Origin: Psilocybe azurescens
Taxonomy: Eukaryota; Basidiomycota; Agaricomycetes; Agaricales; Agrocybaceae
Direction of reading: 5' to 3'
Length of the DNA stretch: 64,000 nt
NCBI GenBank assembly: GCA_023853785.1
Contig: JAJIRX010000489.1
Coordinates: forward strand, 186,001-250,000
Shown: positions 46,199 through 59,540 of the stretch, one piece after another
Layout: the number at the start of each line of letters is the position of its first letter
How positions within the stretch are numbered: the stretch's first letter is position 1
The notes under the pieces: model-generated
Told to the model about the DNA's origin: nothing
Databases searched by the model: none
Seen by the model: the letters and a program-made list of their open reading frames with translations, nothing else
Translations under genes and position numbers: made by a program

Positions 46199-49119
46199 GA
46201 CAGCTGTTCAACCTCCATTTTCTTGATGCATCTGAAAGAGATGCCAAGCGGGTTTGGACTCTCACCACATAGAAGTAATTTACTTATTCTCGAGATTTGC
46301 GGCTCTAGGATTATTCATACATACATAGCACAACTGTCGTATTATGGACTCGATGTCGAGGGAGTTAATTGACGATTTTCGACGCTTTTCTTGGTTACAT
46401 CGGACCAAGCTGGCCGAGTTCTGATGTCCCAGCTCTGAGGAAACAAACTCCGGTTCTGAGATGGCACGGGGTGACTGACAAGTCGCCCGTGGTCTCTCTT
46501 AGACAGATATCGATATTACTTATGTGATGTGCATACGATCACAGTAAGTTTACGCCCCTAAAACCGCGCTAGAAAGTCTTTATGTAATCTTTGCACTTTC
46601 AAATTTATTTTCCGAGCCCAGTTCGCGATGGTAGAGGCATTTTTCGCGGTCTTTGACGAAGATAATTTCTCATTTGGTTCTTGTGAATCTCATGAAAAAT
46701 AGGGATTCCTCGAGGCGATGTGGGAGGATATGGGAGGATGTGGAAGTGTTAAGTAGGTTCGATGGCAAACCCGGATCACGTGAACAGCGTTTGGGTTAAT
46801 TTCTTACTGAAGAAAAATCTCAAATGAAAACCCTCATCTTCAACGAAATTTTTAATTTATACTCCATGTACTCTGTAGAATAAATTTCTGTAAGAAAAGC
46901 ATTGAAAGTCGCGTGGAATCGATGCGACGCGGTTTCAAAGTCCGGAGATTACATAAACATTTTTCGGCGCGGCTTTGGGGCGCGGTAGAAACTGGACTAA
47001 GTCGCCCGCCCTGTTCAACAAACTTGACGTGCACAGCGTAAATATCTGATAATGCTTCAGGCCACTCTCTCAGTCCACAGGTACAAGATATTATATCTGC
47101 CAGCTTGCTTTACCCAGAGTGTAGAGTGATAACCCCTTAGCACCGAGTCAGCGCCCAACGAGCGCTTGTTTTATTTCTTGGCGCTTGGACAATCGTACAT
47201 TACCCACATGATGTAGTCCGGTTTGCAGTGGTCGCTGGGAACTGTAATAGCCTGGGCCCTGCTCGTTTTTCAAGTTTTACTGAGGTTTCCCAGCTCTTTT
47301 CTACACCTCACCTTCGAGATATGTTATGTAGAAGATGCAACGTTCAAGATTGATGGTAGCTAGGGCACCAGCCTCCAGCGAAGATGTCTCGAGTCCGACT
47401 TTCATCTATCTCATAGCAGGTGAATAATCTACGCAGCACGATCAAAGGATCAAAAACGCAGAACGTCTGGACTACCTTCAAGTATCTAAAGTATGACGAG
47501 CCCTGGTATGTGAGACCCCGGCCGCAGACTCACCGAGCGGCGTTGCACCTGTAGAGTAAACCGTGGCAGCTATCTGATCGTGAAATGGGCAAGGAAACTC
47601 CCAGTCAAAGAAGACTCTGATTCTGCAGATTCATCTACTCTCGAAAATATGTGAAACCGCTCCATTCCCGCGCATTGGAAAACTCAACTGTCTGGGCCAC
47701 GAAGGCGAGCATTTAACTTAGGTTTCAAGAGCTCTGAAAAGCGGTACTGGTGAGTCATTTACTATGTTTACCTAAACCCTTTTTCTGAGGACTTTCATGA
47801 TCGAGATACTTACTGTCATAGTATTGAGACGCAGTGTCGACTATGTAACTTCGTTTTGAGGAAACGTTCGATTGGTGCTGTTCGGACCAGGCACAAATCC
47901 GTTTTGGAAATTCTCACACCCTAATGGAGAGCATACATCTAATCTACCTGGCTTCCACCTATTATCTCACCGGGTTTTTGAGTCGAATAGAATACGTGTG
48001 GCGTACCTATAATGTACCCATGCCGAATGTTCTATTCGTTTACATTGGCCGTGATAGAAGATAATTTGAATTAATTTTGCTGGAAGAAGTCTACCAGTTA
48101 TTGCTGAACTGGCCTATAAATTAAGGCTTTGAAGCAATTACAGGACCAGTGTCCAATAAAGCAAAACTCGAGTTCTGCGATGTTCAGACTGTGCAATCCG
48201 CCGCTCGGCACGTACTCAGTCAATCTACCGCATCTGGAAATAACCAGTGTACTATCGTTCCTGAATTCACCGCATGCCGTCTCATTTGCAGTATCGGAGG
48301 GCTAACTTATAAAGCGTACTGAAGGCCAAGTACTTACCTGCATAGCATTATTATTGAGATTTGTTATGTTTTATTGTACGGTGATATGCATTTCATGTTC
48401 CTTTTCTTTTCGCGCGCAGTGTTTTTTGATGCATTCGCTGTCTCTAATTTGCTGCTTGTGACCAACAGAATGATATATTTTACGGAGTTGGGAGGTGTTG
48501 GCTTCACTTCGAAATGTTTGTCTTCTCCAGCGAGATCGGTTTCCCGATCTGGAAGAGCGTATTTAAACCTCAATATGAAGGGATGGAGACTTCAGAGTTT
48601 CCATTTGATTATTTGCCGGGTTCCATAACAATGCGACATTTGATGATGCATCGTATGGGGGAAATCTCGAGTTGGAAGAAGACAGGATGGCCTACAGATC
48701 TTCAGTGTAAAAGTTCATTGCAAAACGAAAAAAAAATAGTAGCTTGGTTCGACGGTCTGGATTTCGATAGTAGCGCAATTAATAAATCAAGTGCCTGGCA
48801 CCCTCTGGCGTCTAGTGCTTACCCGATCACGGTGTTGCTGCCTAAGTCTATGAGGATCCGAACAATGCTGAGATGAGTTGTACTCACTTGAATCTAAATA
48901 TCAATGTTGCAAACTTGCGAAGTAACTTACAGGGCCTCAGGACATCTGTTATTAGGTGGCTGTGCCGCTAAGTGAGTGCTAAGATATAACGCACTCTTTC
49001 GGCATTCTTTGCACTACCGCTCACAACACCAAGGCCAACTAGAGTTTCATAGTCTTATCGCTACCCACAACCCATTATCTCCCATCATATAATCCTTTAC
49101 CTGCGACATACCAGGTTGT
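46199..49119. other. 2.9-kb region without recognisable gene
   Basis: The largest gap. Plus-strand frames at 48374-48628 and 48514-48876 overlap and lack family features (the second contains a run of ordinary-looking codons, SSEIGFPIWKSVFKP). A possible tiny exon-like ATG near 47383 leads nowhere. Mostly AT-rich noncoding by eye. Confidence 0.4.
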
Positions 49120-52100
49120 ATGTTTGCTAAAATCCCACAGAAGTTTACTGCCCCTTTCGGATTATTGGGAGATGAAGCGAAGCTCGCTTTCCCTAGCCAA
49201 CCAAACGGAATCTTGAAACTGTCGACCGTCAGGGTATGTAGGGCCTTGCATTTATAGCTAATTCTTTGCTGAATCCTTGCAGAACATCCCAGCAACTGAT
49301 GTATATTGGGAACAAGTAAGCAAGCTTTAGCTGCGTCATACGTGGGCCGTCCTAACCGTTCGTTGCCCAGTTCTTCGTCCTATTCGACTCTGCCTCTGAG
49401 GTGTTCTCCCTCATAACTCCCAACCACAGTGAGCTATAATGTACTCTCAACCGTTCTGTTCTTACACGAATCTCAGTTCGCCGCGCCCTCGCGGATGCAC
49501 CTGAGAATGTGACTACACTTATCCAGATCGTTGCTTCTCGTCTCTTCAACTCCATCTCAGATCACACCTTTCCATCCTCTTCAACTGGATCCGTAGCAGC
49601 ATATGCGTCATCCATTATCAAATCTGCTGGTGTATCGCAACAGAAGACGGCCACCGAACAAGTCCTCAATTGTCTGCGTGTTCTGCAACGTGTCCTCCCT
49701 GTGGTATTTGAGGCAGAAGGGGATTCAAATTCTTTTGAATTAGAGGTTCTTTGGAGAAGAGAAGAGGTTGAAGAAGTTGTTAGCAGCGATGTCGCTACCG
49801 CTGAACCTCAGTTTGTTATAGAGGACGAGGATGGAAGTGATCGAGAAGAAGCCAAAGTTCCACAGACGCCAACGAAGAAAGCCCCTAAAAAGCTGTTACC
49901 TTCTCTTGGAGAAAAACTTTTCAGCGCGATAACAGACCTCATGTTTTGCTGTGGATTCACGCTTCCTAAAGCAATACAAGTCGACCATCACAAGATCAAC
50001 TACGTTATATGGTGAGCTTAGTTCTTTTGTTCTGACAGTTGTATTGAAAACTACATACATTATAGGGAGAAGGGTATCGGGTCCGCGAACTCACTGGGCA
50101 ACACGACAATGTACGATAGCAATAAGACAGAAGTCTTGCGGTTGCTTCTCGTGTTATTGTCAAGACAAATTTATCTACCCGCTGCATCTCTTTTCACACA
50201 TCCAGCACTTCCTTCATTACACATCGTACAAAAGATGCCCCGGCGTGATGTGCTTACAATCCTCTGCTCTCTGCTGAATACAGCCATGAATTCCAGTACA
50301 ACGGACACCATCACCATCGGGACGATAGCAGGAAAATTACCGTACAATCACTTGGTTTTCAAAGGAGAAGATCCAAGGACTACGCTAATTACTACATCAC
50401 TGGAGGTTTTATGCGTATTACTCGATTTCCAAAGTGGACCAGCTAGGGATCAGCTCTTTGATGGGCAGAATACTTCTCCGACTGCTAAAACAAACACGTT
50501 CAGATATTTCATCATGAAGTTGGTGCGTAATAGATTCGATACTAAAATACAATGACAATTACTTATCTTATGTTTCCAGCATCGTACACAAGATTTCGAA
50601 TATCTTTTGGATGGAATCATTGGGATTATGGAACAGCAAACAGCAACAGTGAAGAACCTCTTGCCTGGAGCCAAGAAATCTTTGCCTTATGTGACGGAAG
50701 CCAGTAAGTACAACGTTTCAGGATCTTATACAGAAACTTTTCGTCGTTTACAAATATTTCATAGTCATCGTGTTTTGGAAACTCATTGAAATCAACAAGG
50801 TGCGCACATCTCACTGGCATATCAAGTTAATATCTCATCGTACTTCCTTAGAAATTCCGAACTTTTGTACTTGAATCAGACAAATCAGTGGATCTCATTG
50901 CATACCTCCTGTTTTACTGTGTAGAAATCAAGGATAAACCTCGTATGTCTCTTGTTTAGTGATGTTCTGTTCATGCACTGAAGTTTTTATAGAACAGCAT
51001 GGCGTCTGTCGTGCTATATCTTATATTGTGCAGACGCTCTCTGCCGAACCTTCTTTCGGTCCTCAGCTAAGCAAACCAATCAAAGCACAAATTCCAACGA
51101 AATGGGGACCAGTGGATACAGCAGCCGACTTCATAATTCACGTGAGTGAACACGGGCCGAAAGCATCATGTTTACCTGCTGATATGCATAATCCTAGGCC
51201 GTGTACGCAATTGTTGCAACTACCGCTGGTAGTCTAACGTCGCTGTATCCAGCACTTATCATTGCGCTTTCAAATGCTGCTCCATACTTTAAGCATACCG
51301 GAGTATCTGCTTCTGCACGGCTCCTACAGCTATTTAATTCTTTCTCCAATCCATTGTTCCTGTTATCAGACGAAGGGCATCCTCGACTACTTTTTTCATG
51401 TGAGAATCTAGTTTTTGCACTTCAAATCTCTGTACTGAAACATGATCAGGTTGGAAGTTTTCAGTTCTGTGATCTTTTATCATGCTGCCGAGAATTCAAA
51501 CGTCACCTACGGGATCTTGCAATCGCGCAAGATCTTCGAGGATCTAGGAACTTTCACCCTCACCAGGGGACTTCGTGAAGTTAAGCGAGCTCAACTCGCA
51601 AAGAAGAACGAGCAAACAAAGCATCTGATCTCAAAGGCAAATCGCCTGTGGAAGAAGATGAGATAGCCGATGCTGGTGCTGAAAAGGCTAGACTTTTAGA
51701 GAACGAAGGAGTTCGTGGCGACTCGCAGGAACGAGAAACCGAAAGCGTTGCAAGCCCTCGAGGCTCACAAGGAGATGAACCTATGATCCGTTCATTTATG
51801 TCGCCGACCTCCGATAATCCATACCCGTCTGACTCTCCTATATCAGAGAAAGCAAGGGGTAAGATGAGGGAGAGGCGGTCGGTATCTGTTGAGAATACAA
51901 CTGCCCTGGATCGGGTTCCTTTGAGCATAGGGAGAAATGGATTCGTGCCCACCCAGGAATGGGTACGCTAATTTAATTGTTTCTATTGTCACGCTGAGCC
52001 TACGATCTTCACAGGTAACATCATGGCAACAAGGGTGAGTCTGCAGATTCCAACGTATTCAGTATACGAACTGAAATCATGATCCAGCCTTCCTTTGGAT

Positions 52101-52532
52101 ACTGTTATGCTCTTCATCTCGGAAGTCATACAGAAAGTAGAAGATATGCAACGACATAGGACAGTGCCTTCTGCCGATGTCCTCAAGTTTTTATCCAGCG
52201 TAAATTTGGATCACATATTCCCCACTAAGCCTCCGATTTCCCCCGCCGCTTTTTGGTAAGCGACATGGTTCGTTCGAAAGATAATTCAGTTCTCACCTTC
52301 CTTTTAGTGGTCGGATGCATCGCTAATATGGGTTACCTCGTTGATCTGGGGTGAAATATACGTCCACGGCATGTCACCCCTTGGTATCTGGAATGCCACG
52401 AATGTGCGACTATTCCTCGTCAAACACACGCAGAACCAGCAACGACAGATAACTGAGACCGTCACCAATGTCGTTGGAGGCTTTTTACGGAGAACAACAG
52501 ATTCAGCGCAAGGTCGCCAACGTGCAACTTGA
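49120..52532 (+). CDS. HID1: HID1 family protein
   Basis: Peripheral trans-Golgi protein (HID-1; Ftp105 in fission yeast) involved in vesicle sorting. Start MFAKIPQKFTAPFGLLGDEA; then ATDVYWEQFFVLFDSASEVF, LITPNHIRRALADAPENV, LLPSLGEKLFSAITDLMF, TEVLRLLLVLLSRQIY, DPRTTLITTSLEVLCVLLDF, SYIVQTLSAEPSFG, NVTYGILQSRKIFEDLGTFT and the C-terminal LWSDASLIWVTSLIWGEIYV. An acidic, Ser-rich segment precedes the last third. More than ten introns, about 880 residues. Three one-base run losses: T6 at 51391-51396 (splice to LLFFMLE), A3 at 51618-51620 (before SDLKGKSPVEEDE) and T5 at 52250-52254 (AAFLWSDAS). Followed in tandem by RAD57, 321 bp away. Confidence 0.9.
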
Positions 52533-52853
52533 AAATTGCCACTATTTTACGCATCCTAATGAATATTTCTTACTTTGTGATGACTCACCTCATACTACTA
52601 TACCTATTCATTTATTCCGTCGTTATTGAATAACAACACGCTTCTGCATAAGACTTGAAACAAAAAGATTGTAAGCCATCCGTGAACGCTTTTTAAAAAC
52701 AAAGCCTCTATGTATGTTTTCCATGTGTACGCGTTGTTTGGTTCAGGCATTTCTGAGCGTGCCATTCTTCAAGGTCGACCCCCAACAAGTTCTGTCAACA
52801 CGTTCCCATTAGTGACAGAACTCCCTTCTAGTGGTCTAGTATCTCCCAATGAC
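52533..52853. promoter_or_regulatory. HID1-RAD57 intergenic / RAD57 promoter
   Basis: 321 bp, AT-rich in its first half (HID1 3' end). The RAD57 frame stays open upstream to 52710, so a longer N-terminus is possible. Confidence 0.35.
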
Positions 52854-54373
52854 ATGAATCTAAACGTCCCCTTTACCAATCATGGTTTAAAAGACTCGGA
52901 GATTAGTCTATTGAGAAAAGGTAACAACAGTGTTCAGTTTCTTTTGGCAATCTAAACATAGCCTTATATCCATATTACAACTTTCACTTCTAGGAAACTT
53001 TCAGACGGTCAGCGACCTTATTTTAACCCCCTCCAAGCTATTGCGAAGCGATGCAAAGCTTCTCCAATGGAAATGAAAAGAATTGTGGATACCGTGCTTG
53101 GTATAATACCATCACAGCCGTTACAGCGTCTCGATGATTTGCACTCTGGTGTGGACGAGAAATTTTCAACGGGTGACGGTATTCTGGACAAAGCCCTGGG
53201 GGGAGGCATTTCGACAGGAATGCTATGGGAGGTTGTGGGAGAAAGGTGGGCAAAGTTATGATACGTGGAAGAGTATGGAACCTCGCGATGTTTATTACTC
53301 CTACCAGTTCTGCTGGCAAAACCCAACTTGCACTTCAACTTTCTCTCTTTATCCAAGCACCTCGAGAATATGGTGGACTATCGGCCTCGTGTTGTTATTT
53401 GACGACATCTGCAAAACTACCTACGAAGAGGCTGAATGACATGGTCAATTCTGACAACCCTGTTCTATCTTCGTTCTGTGGTCTGAACGACGTGCATACA
53501 ATCTCGGTCCCAACTGTAGCTGCTCTGCAGACTATCTTATCGACCGTCTTACCAACATTCATCCAAAGTCAATCCTCTAAACGAGGCGCGAAGCCAGTCA
53601 AACTTCTGGTCGTAGATGCACTGGGAGAACTGTTTCATTCCAATAACAAGACCACATCGGCCACCCTGATAGAAAGGTCGAAGGACATTGCGATTATATC
53701 TGCAAGCCTCCATGAACTCGCAAGCGTTCACAAACTGGCGGTCGTCGTCCTGAACGAAGTGATCGACAGATTTGACCAACCTAGCGGCGATCCTAAAGAT
53801 TACGCAGGCATTCTGTACAACACCCAATCGCGGTGGTTTAACACCGCCGAATTCTTCGGTGAACGCACGAAGGAAGCAAGTCTTGGTCTTGTCTGGGCGA
53901 ATCAAGTTAATACAAGGATAATGCTCACGCGCACAGGCAGGCGCAAGTACTTCGACGAGCAAGACTTGCCGAAACGACGTCGCATAGACGGATTTTCAAC
54001 ACAAGGCACAGAGCCACCGCTTCGACCTCCCACTAATCAAGAAGAACAGCAGTCTATCTCCCTTCGGCGTCTCACCGTAATCTTCAGTAATATAGCCTCT
54101 CCCGTTGCCCTGGATTATATCGTGACGATGAGAGGCATTATCGTGTTGGAAGCAGAAGTTGACCCCTCTTTGCTTCGACCAAATGATAACAACAAGCAGG
54201 AAACTGAAAAATCACAAGGGCCATCACCCAACACCTTCGTACTGCAAGAAAAAGCTGTGTCTGGCTCTGATCCGGCAGCCAGAGAACAGGGAGACGATGA
54301 CGATCTTTGGGCGAATTACGAAGATTATGATTATGATACAATGGAACAGACACTTAGCCAACTCGGGCAATAA
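52854..54373 (+). CDS. RAD57: RAD57/XRCC3-like RecA-family recombination protein
   Basis: RAD51 paralogue assisting filament assembly in homologous recombination. Exon 1 MNLNVPFTNHGLKDSEISLL; exon 2 KGNFQTVSDLILTP...AIAKRCKASPMEMKRIVD (helix-hairpin-helix-like), then FSTGDGILDKALGGGISTGM and LWEVVGE/SSAGKTQLALQL, with Walker A (GESSAGKTQ) split by an intron. Walker B is VKLLVVDALGELFH. Further: HKLAVVVLNEVIDRF, LGLVWANQVNTRIMLTRTGR. The C-terminus is acidic (DDDDLWANYEDYDYDTMEQ). One more C in the C5 run at 53027-53031 is needed to link LILTP to QAIAKRC. About 470 residues. Fungal RAD57 and animal XRCC3 are orthologous groups, so either name fits. Confidence 0.88.
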
Positions 54374-54669
54374 TGCATATCACTGAGCTTCTGATGACCT
54401 TCTCACTCTCGATACGTTCTCCCAAAATAAAACAAAAACTCTATTATGACATATATACTATAAACCAACCGACATCTAAACGAGCCAAAATAATCGAACC
54501 GACGAAAGCCTCTTCCCTCCCTCAACGCTTAAGCTGCCAAAGGAACCGCGGCCACTTGTTAACATCTGTTTGCTGACAAAAATGGGATTTTCGGAGACCT
54601 GGCTGGCTGGCTGGCTCGTTGAACTTGGTCCAAGATCCTTCATGCGACAAAGGTAAGATAGGAGGCTTG
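54374..54669. other. Intergenic with GGCT microsatellite
   Basis: Convergent 3' ends of RAD57 (+) and the small membrane protein (-). A (GGCT)4-like run lies at 54602-54617. Confidence 0.5.
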
Positions 54670-55355
54670 TCAGGCGTACTGGGTATCCGATCCAGAGGAC
54701 GAAGACCAAACAAGGTCATTGCCGATCCTAATATTACAGCTATCATTAAGGAGGGTCGATTGTCATGTTCGACGCAATTTTCCATCCATCGAATGCTTAC
54801 CGAACACGAATAAAAACCAAGAAGAGCAAGGTACTCAAATCGTCAAGGCTAATATAGTCGGAAGAAAGGCCACTAGCCTGAGCACGAGCACAAGGCATAA
54901 TGGCGAGGACTGGAATTGAACGAACATCATCAGTCAGTTAAGAAAACAAAAAATAAACAAAAACATGCACACCGAATCCAATGCCAGAGATGCCGTGAAA
55001 AGGAAGGTGTGGCGTTTGTTGTCACATTCCACCTCAGGCCGAGTAATCATACGAAACCTGAACAAAATCCACAAACTAGAGCGAGAAAGTTCAATACCCC
55101 CGCGACTTGGATGCGTAAATCACAGGGATCACGGATGTTAATATTAAAAGCTATTTAGCAGGTTCATTAAACGATTCTTACTTCCTCCACTGCCCCGGAT
55201 AAGAGCGGTCAACGAGATGATGAGCAAAAGGACATTCAAGAGACAGGTGATGCCTAAATTATTGGTGGGTATTTCAAGGACCTGGTGTGGGATGATATGC
55301 TTTTACCTGCCAGTCCAACGCGCAAGAACCTGGAGGTTGAAATCGACCAAAACAT
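54670..55355 (-). CDS. Small multi-span membrane protein, unknown
   Basis: Five exons read in phase on the minus strand. ATG at 55355: MFWSISTSRFLRVGLAG; exon 2 ITCLLNVLLLIISLTALIRG; exon 3 IAGVLNFLALVCGFCSG; exon 4 VLAIMPCARAQASGLSSDYI then LDDLSTLLFLVFIRVR; exon 5 IGNDLVWSSSSGSDTQYA with a stop at 54670. Two or three hydrophobic helices and a polar C-terminus; about 130 residues. Every junction uses GT...AG and keeps phase, which argues for a real gene, but the family is not recognised and the last two exons are the least certain. Divergent genes flank neither side; ATG8 follows on the same strand upstream. Confidence 0.5.
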
Positions 55356-56262
55356 GTTCAATGGCAATTGACTGAAAATGAAGGGGTTTTAAAGATAAAA
55401 TAGGGACAATGATTAAACGAGAGATGAAATGAGGGGGAAAGGCCCGAGTCTTGTTTTATAAAAAGACGCCCGTTTATATAGCCTCCAGCATTGGTGGCGT
55501 AAGCCCAATGCCAGATAGTAATACCAAAGAAAACGAACTTAGATGCTTTCCGAGTAGGTTCGTTGATTAGACAAGGTCCACTACTGAAGATATCTGCAAA
55601 TTGTACACCACAAGACGGTCAGATGTATTCGTTCGAGGAGAAGGGAGGTGAGTCTTCGACGACATCAGCTTCGACCAGGGATATATACTTGGCATGTAAT
55701 TGGTACGAGGCCATCTCTGGTCGAAGGGAATAACGTTGCCACCAAGTGTCATGATAGTTATACTTGAGAATGCCGTTTACATCCTAGTCATTGTTTTGAA
55801 TTAAAGGAATTTCGCAAGATAAGGAATGCCCAATAGCCTACTGGAACACAATCCAAATACCACTAGGACCTATCTCTCAACAAAAGTGACTGTCATTCCA
55901 TGTCTTCTGAATTGAAAGAAATCAGGTGACTACGCACTCAGAGCCCGAAGATCGGAAGATCCGGACTTGATTTAACTGAGGTTCCAGAAATGATTAACAT
56001 TAAATGATACAACTTCATGCCATATATTGAATTTGATAGAGAAAATAGTATACAAAGGAGCGAAAAACAAAAACCAAGAGCAAAATGGTTCGCGGAGGGG
56101 TATGCAGCGAACGAGATAAGGGGTAGCCTCGGGAGGAGAAGGTCGACGAGGAAGATGCGATAAATATCTAAACGCACAAATGCTTGCCTCCCTTTATCTC
56201 TAAGTATATGGTCCGTCGATTCCAAAAATGCCGCCAAGTGAGAGAAGTGGCCAGCAGACCAT
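55356..56262. other. Intergenic between ATG8 and the small membrane protein
   Basis: 907 bp. Most of it is likely ATG8 3' untranslated sequence and the small protein's promoter. Minus-strand frames at 55567-55752 and 55938-56237 have no family features. Confidence 0.4.
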
Positions 56263-56909
<647 letters not shown>

Positions 56910-57388
56910 ATTGTGCAGGAATTGGGGTGATTTAGGGGGTTGATTCAAGTGTTGAGCAAAGATAAAGAAAGACAGTCGTGGTTTATAGTCAAGAGTTGTA
57001 ATGGAATGGTACAAGACACGCGCAGTCCTCGAGTGACTCGCTCGAATAACAACCATCAACAAACACACAGCTTCCGCGCTCGCCCTTTATGGCAGTCTGT
57101 GCTCCTTTGACTCCTCCTTTGACATCGATTTGACTCCTTTCTTTCACGCATTCTTTCTGATTTTCAAAGGATCGGCCGCGCCCAAGAACTGGCCATTTAT
57201 GTATTGAAGAGAGAAAATAACGCTACAGCCTCTGTTAAATAACTGGTATATGGGTATCCGACGGAATTAAAGCCTAGACATAAATACTAAAGAGTCTAGA
57301 GGGGTAAACATAATTGGTATACTGGTGCGGAGATGATGCGGACGGAAAAACAGAAGATAGAAAGACGATTGCTCATACAGATTCTCGA
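56910..57388. other. ATG8 promoter and SPFH gene 3' end
   Basis: 479 bp, same-strand neighbours. No gene seen. Confidence 0.4.
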
Positions 57389-59540
57389 TTACTTAGCCGC
57401 ATGTGCACCCATGGACGCAGCCATTCCCAAAGCCATCGCATTACCCATCTGCGAACCGGCATTCTCAGTGGGCACAAACACGGTCCTGGATCCAAAGGCT
57501 TGCACCCTGGAGACCTCCATACGGCGCAGCTCCATCTCACGGGCAAATTGATCGATGACCTCAGCGTCAGCTTTCGCCTTGAGCCGTACAGCCCCTGCGT
57601 CAGCCTCTGCAGCCAAACGTGTCGCCTCGGCCTGCGCTTCCGCTTCAATTCGGACTTTCTGTGCTTGTGCTTTGGCAGCCGCGATGACTCGGTACGCGTC
57701 AGCGTCAGCTTGTGTGTTGGCTGCTTGCGCTTTAATCCTCGTGACTGACAGGGCACCCTCTTCTTGCTTGACTTTATTGCTATTTTCCCTGTCGACATTC
57801 TATAGGACCCGTTTAGAAAGACTAGTTTGGATATGCGGAATGAATAGACTTACAGCAGCTTCGACCTGTGCTTGCAGCGCACGTGCTGAAAGGGAGATAT
57901 TAATGACTTGGATCGCGTAAATGAGAGCCGTAGCGCTTACTGGTGAGTTTATCCATAGTTGCAGCAATTTCACCCTTGAATTGTCGATCAATGACAGCTG
58001 GACACATGTGGCATTAGAAATAGAGGTCCATATTGCACGCCTCACGGACATACCAAGGTCCTTGAGAATAATGCCATATTCAAGGGCAGCTTCATGCATG
58101 TCATCCATGGCCCGGGTTCGCAGGGCATCCAAGAAAGCAGAAGAGGGATCCGATCCGTCGTCCATGTTATCAGGGCCCAAAGAGCGCTGCTTAACCATGG
58201 ACGAATAATCGAGATGCGCCACAATTTGAGTCAATATCGATTGAGTCTTATCCCTCAGTGCGTCGTACGGGGTATTGTACCCATGTGTCGTCAATTTAAG
58301 AGGTTCCGTCAACTGCCATTTCAGGTAAATGGTCAAACTGACGGGCACTTGATCACGGGTAAAGCTGTATTCAACTGGATGAGAGAATGCAGTATTCTAG
58401 TTAGGTAGAAGCTTACATATCCTTGGTAGGCATCTCCAATTGATTTTCTCCTAATGTGTACAAACCTCGAAGAGTGACACTAGGATTGGTGATCACAGAT
58501 TGGCCAGCTCCTAGAAGCTCTAGATCATCCCCGCGTTGAAGGATAGCACAATTGCTAGCAGGAATGTTCAAGCTACATGCCCAAAAGAAAGTAGTACGTC
58601 ACATTAGCGTGTTTTTCTTAGATAAAATTATGAAGGTGCTTACAAGGTGGCCACAACATACTCCTTTTGCTGTCCTCCAGACACTTTGCTGTTCATCTTG
58701 ACTTCATGAGTAGATCCAAGTACGACACCTGTCAGCTTGTCCTTAACAACGCCCGGCAGATGCGTCTGGTCAACGATGGAAAGAACATCATAAGTTCCTT
58801 CAATCGCGTATGCAACAAAGCCACCGTTCTTGATCACAAATATATGATTCTGTGGGTCGGAAACGACGGCAGCCTGATTCTGGGACACTTGTACAACGGT
58901 AAGACCTTGGAATTCGATGACGGTATCCGACACTAAAAGGTTAGAATCAAGAGCATGTCAATCGTCAAACTATACCATATAACTGCCAAAATAACACGTA
59001 CATCCCTGAGTTCCACACCATGAACGCGCCCACCAATTCCTTAATGGGAATCCTGGGTAACGGCCAGGCTTCGTGATAATCTTGGGGGAACCGCTATAAA
59101 TCACAAGTGTCAACCAATGTTGGTCGCGAAGACCAATATAGGATTTACCCATGATTTATGAGACCCAATTGACCTGGTACGACTTCCTTGCCCGTCCAAT
59201 CCGTAGGCTTCTTCTTCGACAATAATCGCGTCCTTCCAGCCTGCCAAGTTGAGAAGAATAAGTAATAACACAGATCAGATGCTTAAAGAGAACTAACACT
59301 TTGGAGTTGTTGATCAAGCTTCTCCAATGCGGCTATAACACCGTCCTTCCCAATCGGTATGAAGAATGGGCGCTCTTCAATAGTATAATCGACCGTCGTG
59401 AACGCACTCGTGCGAGCTTTGCCAGACACTCCTTGTTGATAGTGCTTCAAGTCAGGGGAATGAGAGCTTTTGCTGTGGGTCTCGTCGTGGGGCCGCCTGT
59501 CGCCCACTACGGTGCTGTTGTCTCCAAAGGTAGAGGGCAT
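57389..59540 (-). CDS. Flotillin-like SPFH / band 7 protein
   Basis: Membrane-scaffold protein of the SPFH superfamily. N-terminus MPSTFGDNSTVVGDRRPHDE, disordered; then TTVDYTIEERPFFIPIGKDG, TDWTGKEVVPGQLGLINHGG, GRYPGFPLRNWWARSWCGTQ, DTVIEFQGLTVVQVSQNQAA, FVIKNGGFVAYAIEG and PVSLTIYLKWQLTEPLKL (SPFH domain). A long Ala/Glu/Lys-rich coiled coil follows (IEAEAQAEATRLAAEADAGA, KADAEVIDQFAREMELRRME), typical of flotillins. The end is MGNAMALGMAASMGAHAAK. About ten introns, all phase-consistent; no frameshift. No N-terminal transmembrane helix, so membrane attachment is probably peripheral or acylated. Function inferred from the family only. Confidence 0.85.

Noticed and set aside
48364..48876. 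Overlapping frames on both strands (69-120 codons)
   Set aside because: They overlap each other and resemble no family. Kept only as a note in the gene-free entry.
55567..56237. Minus-strand frames of 61 and 99 codons
   Set aside because: Located in the ATG8 3' untranslated region; no conserved motif, no start context.
57314..57920. Plus-strand open frames of 121-144 codons
   Set aside because: Antisense to the Ala/Glu-rich coiled coil of the SPFH protein; Arg/Ser/Ala-rich shadows.
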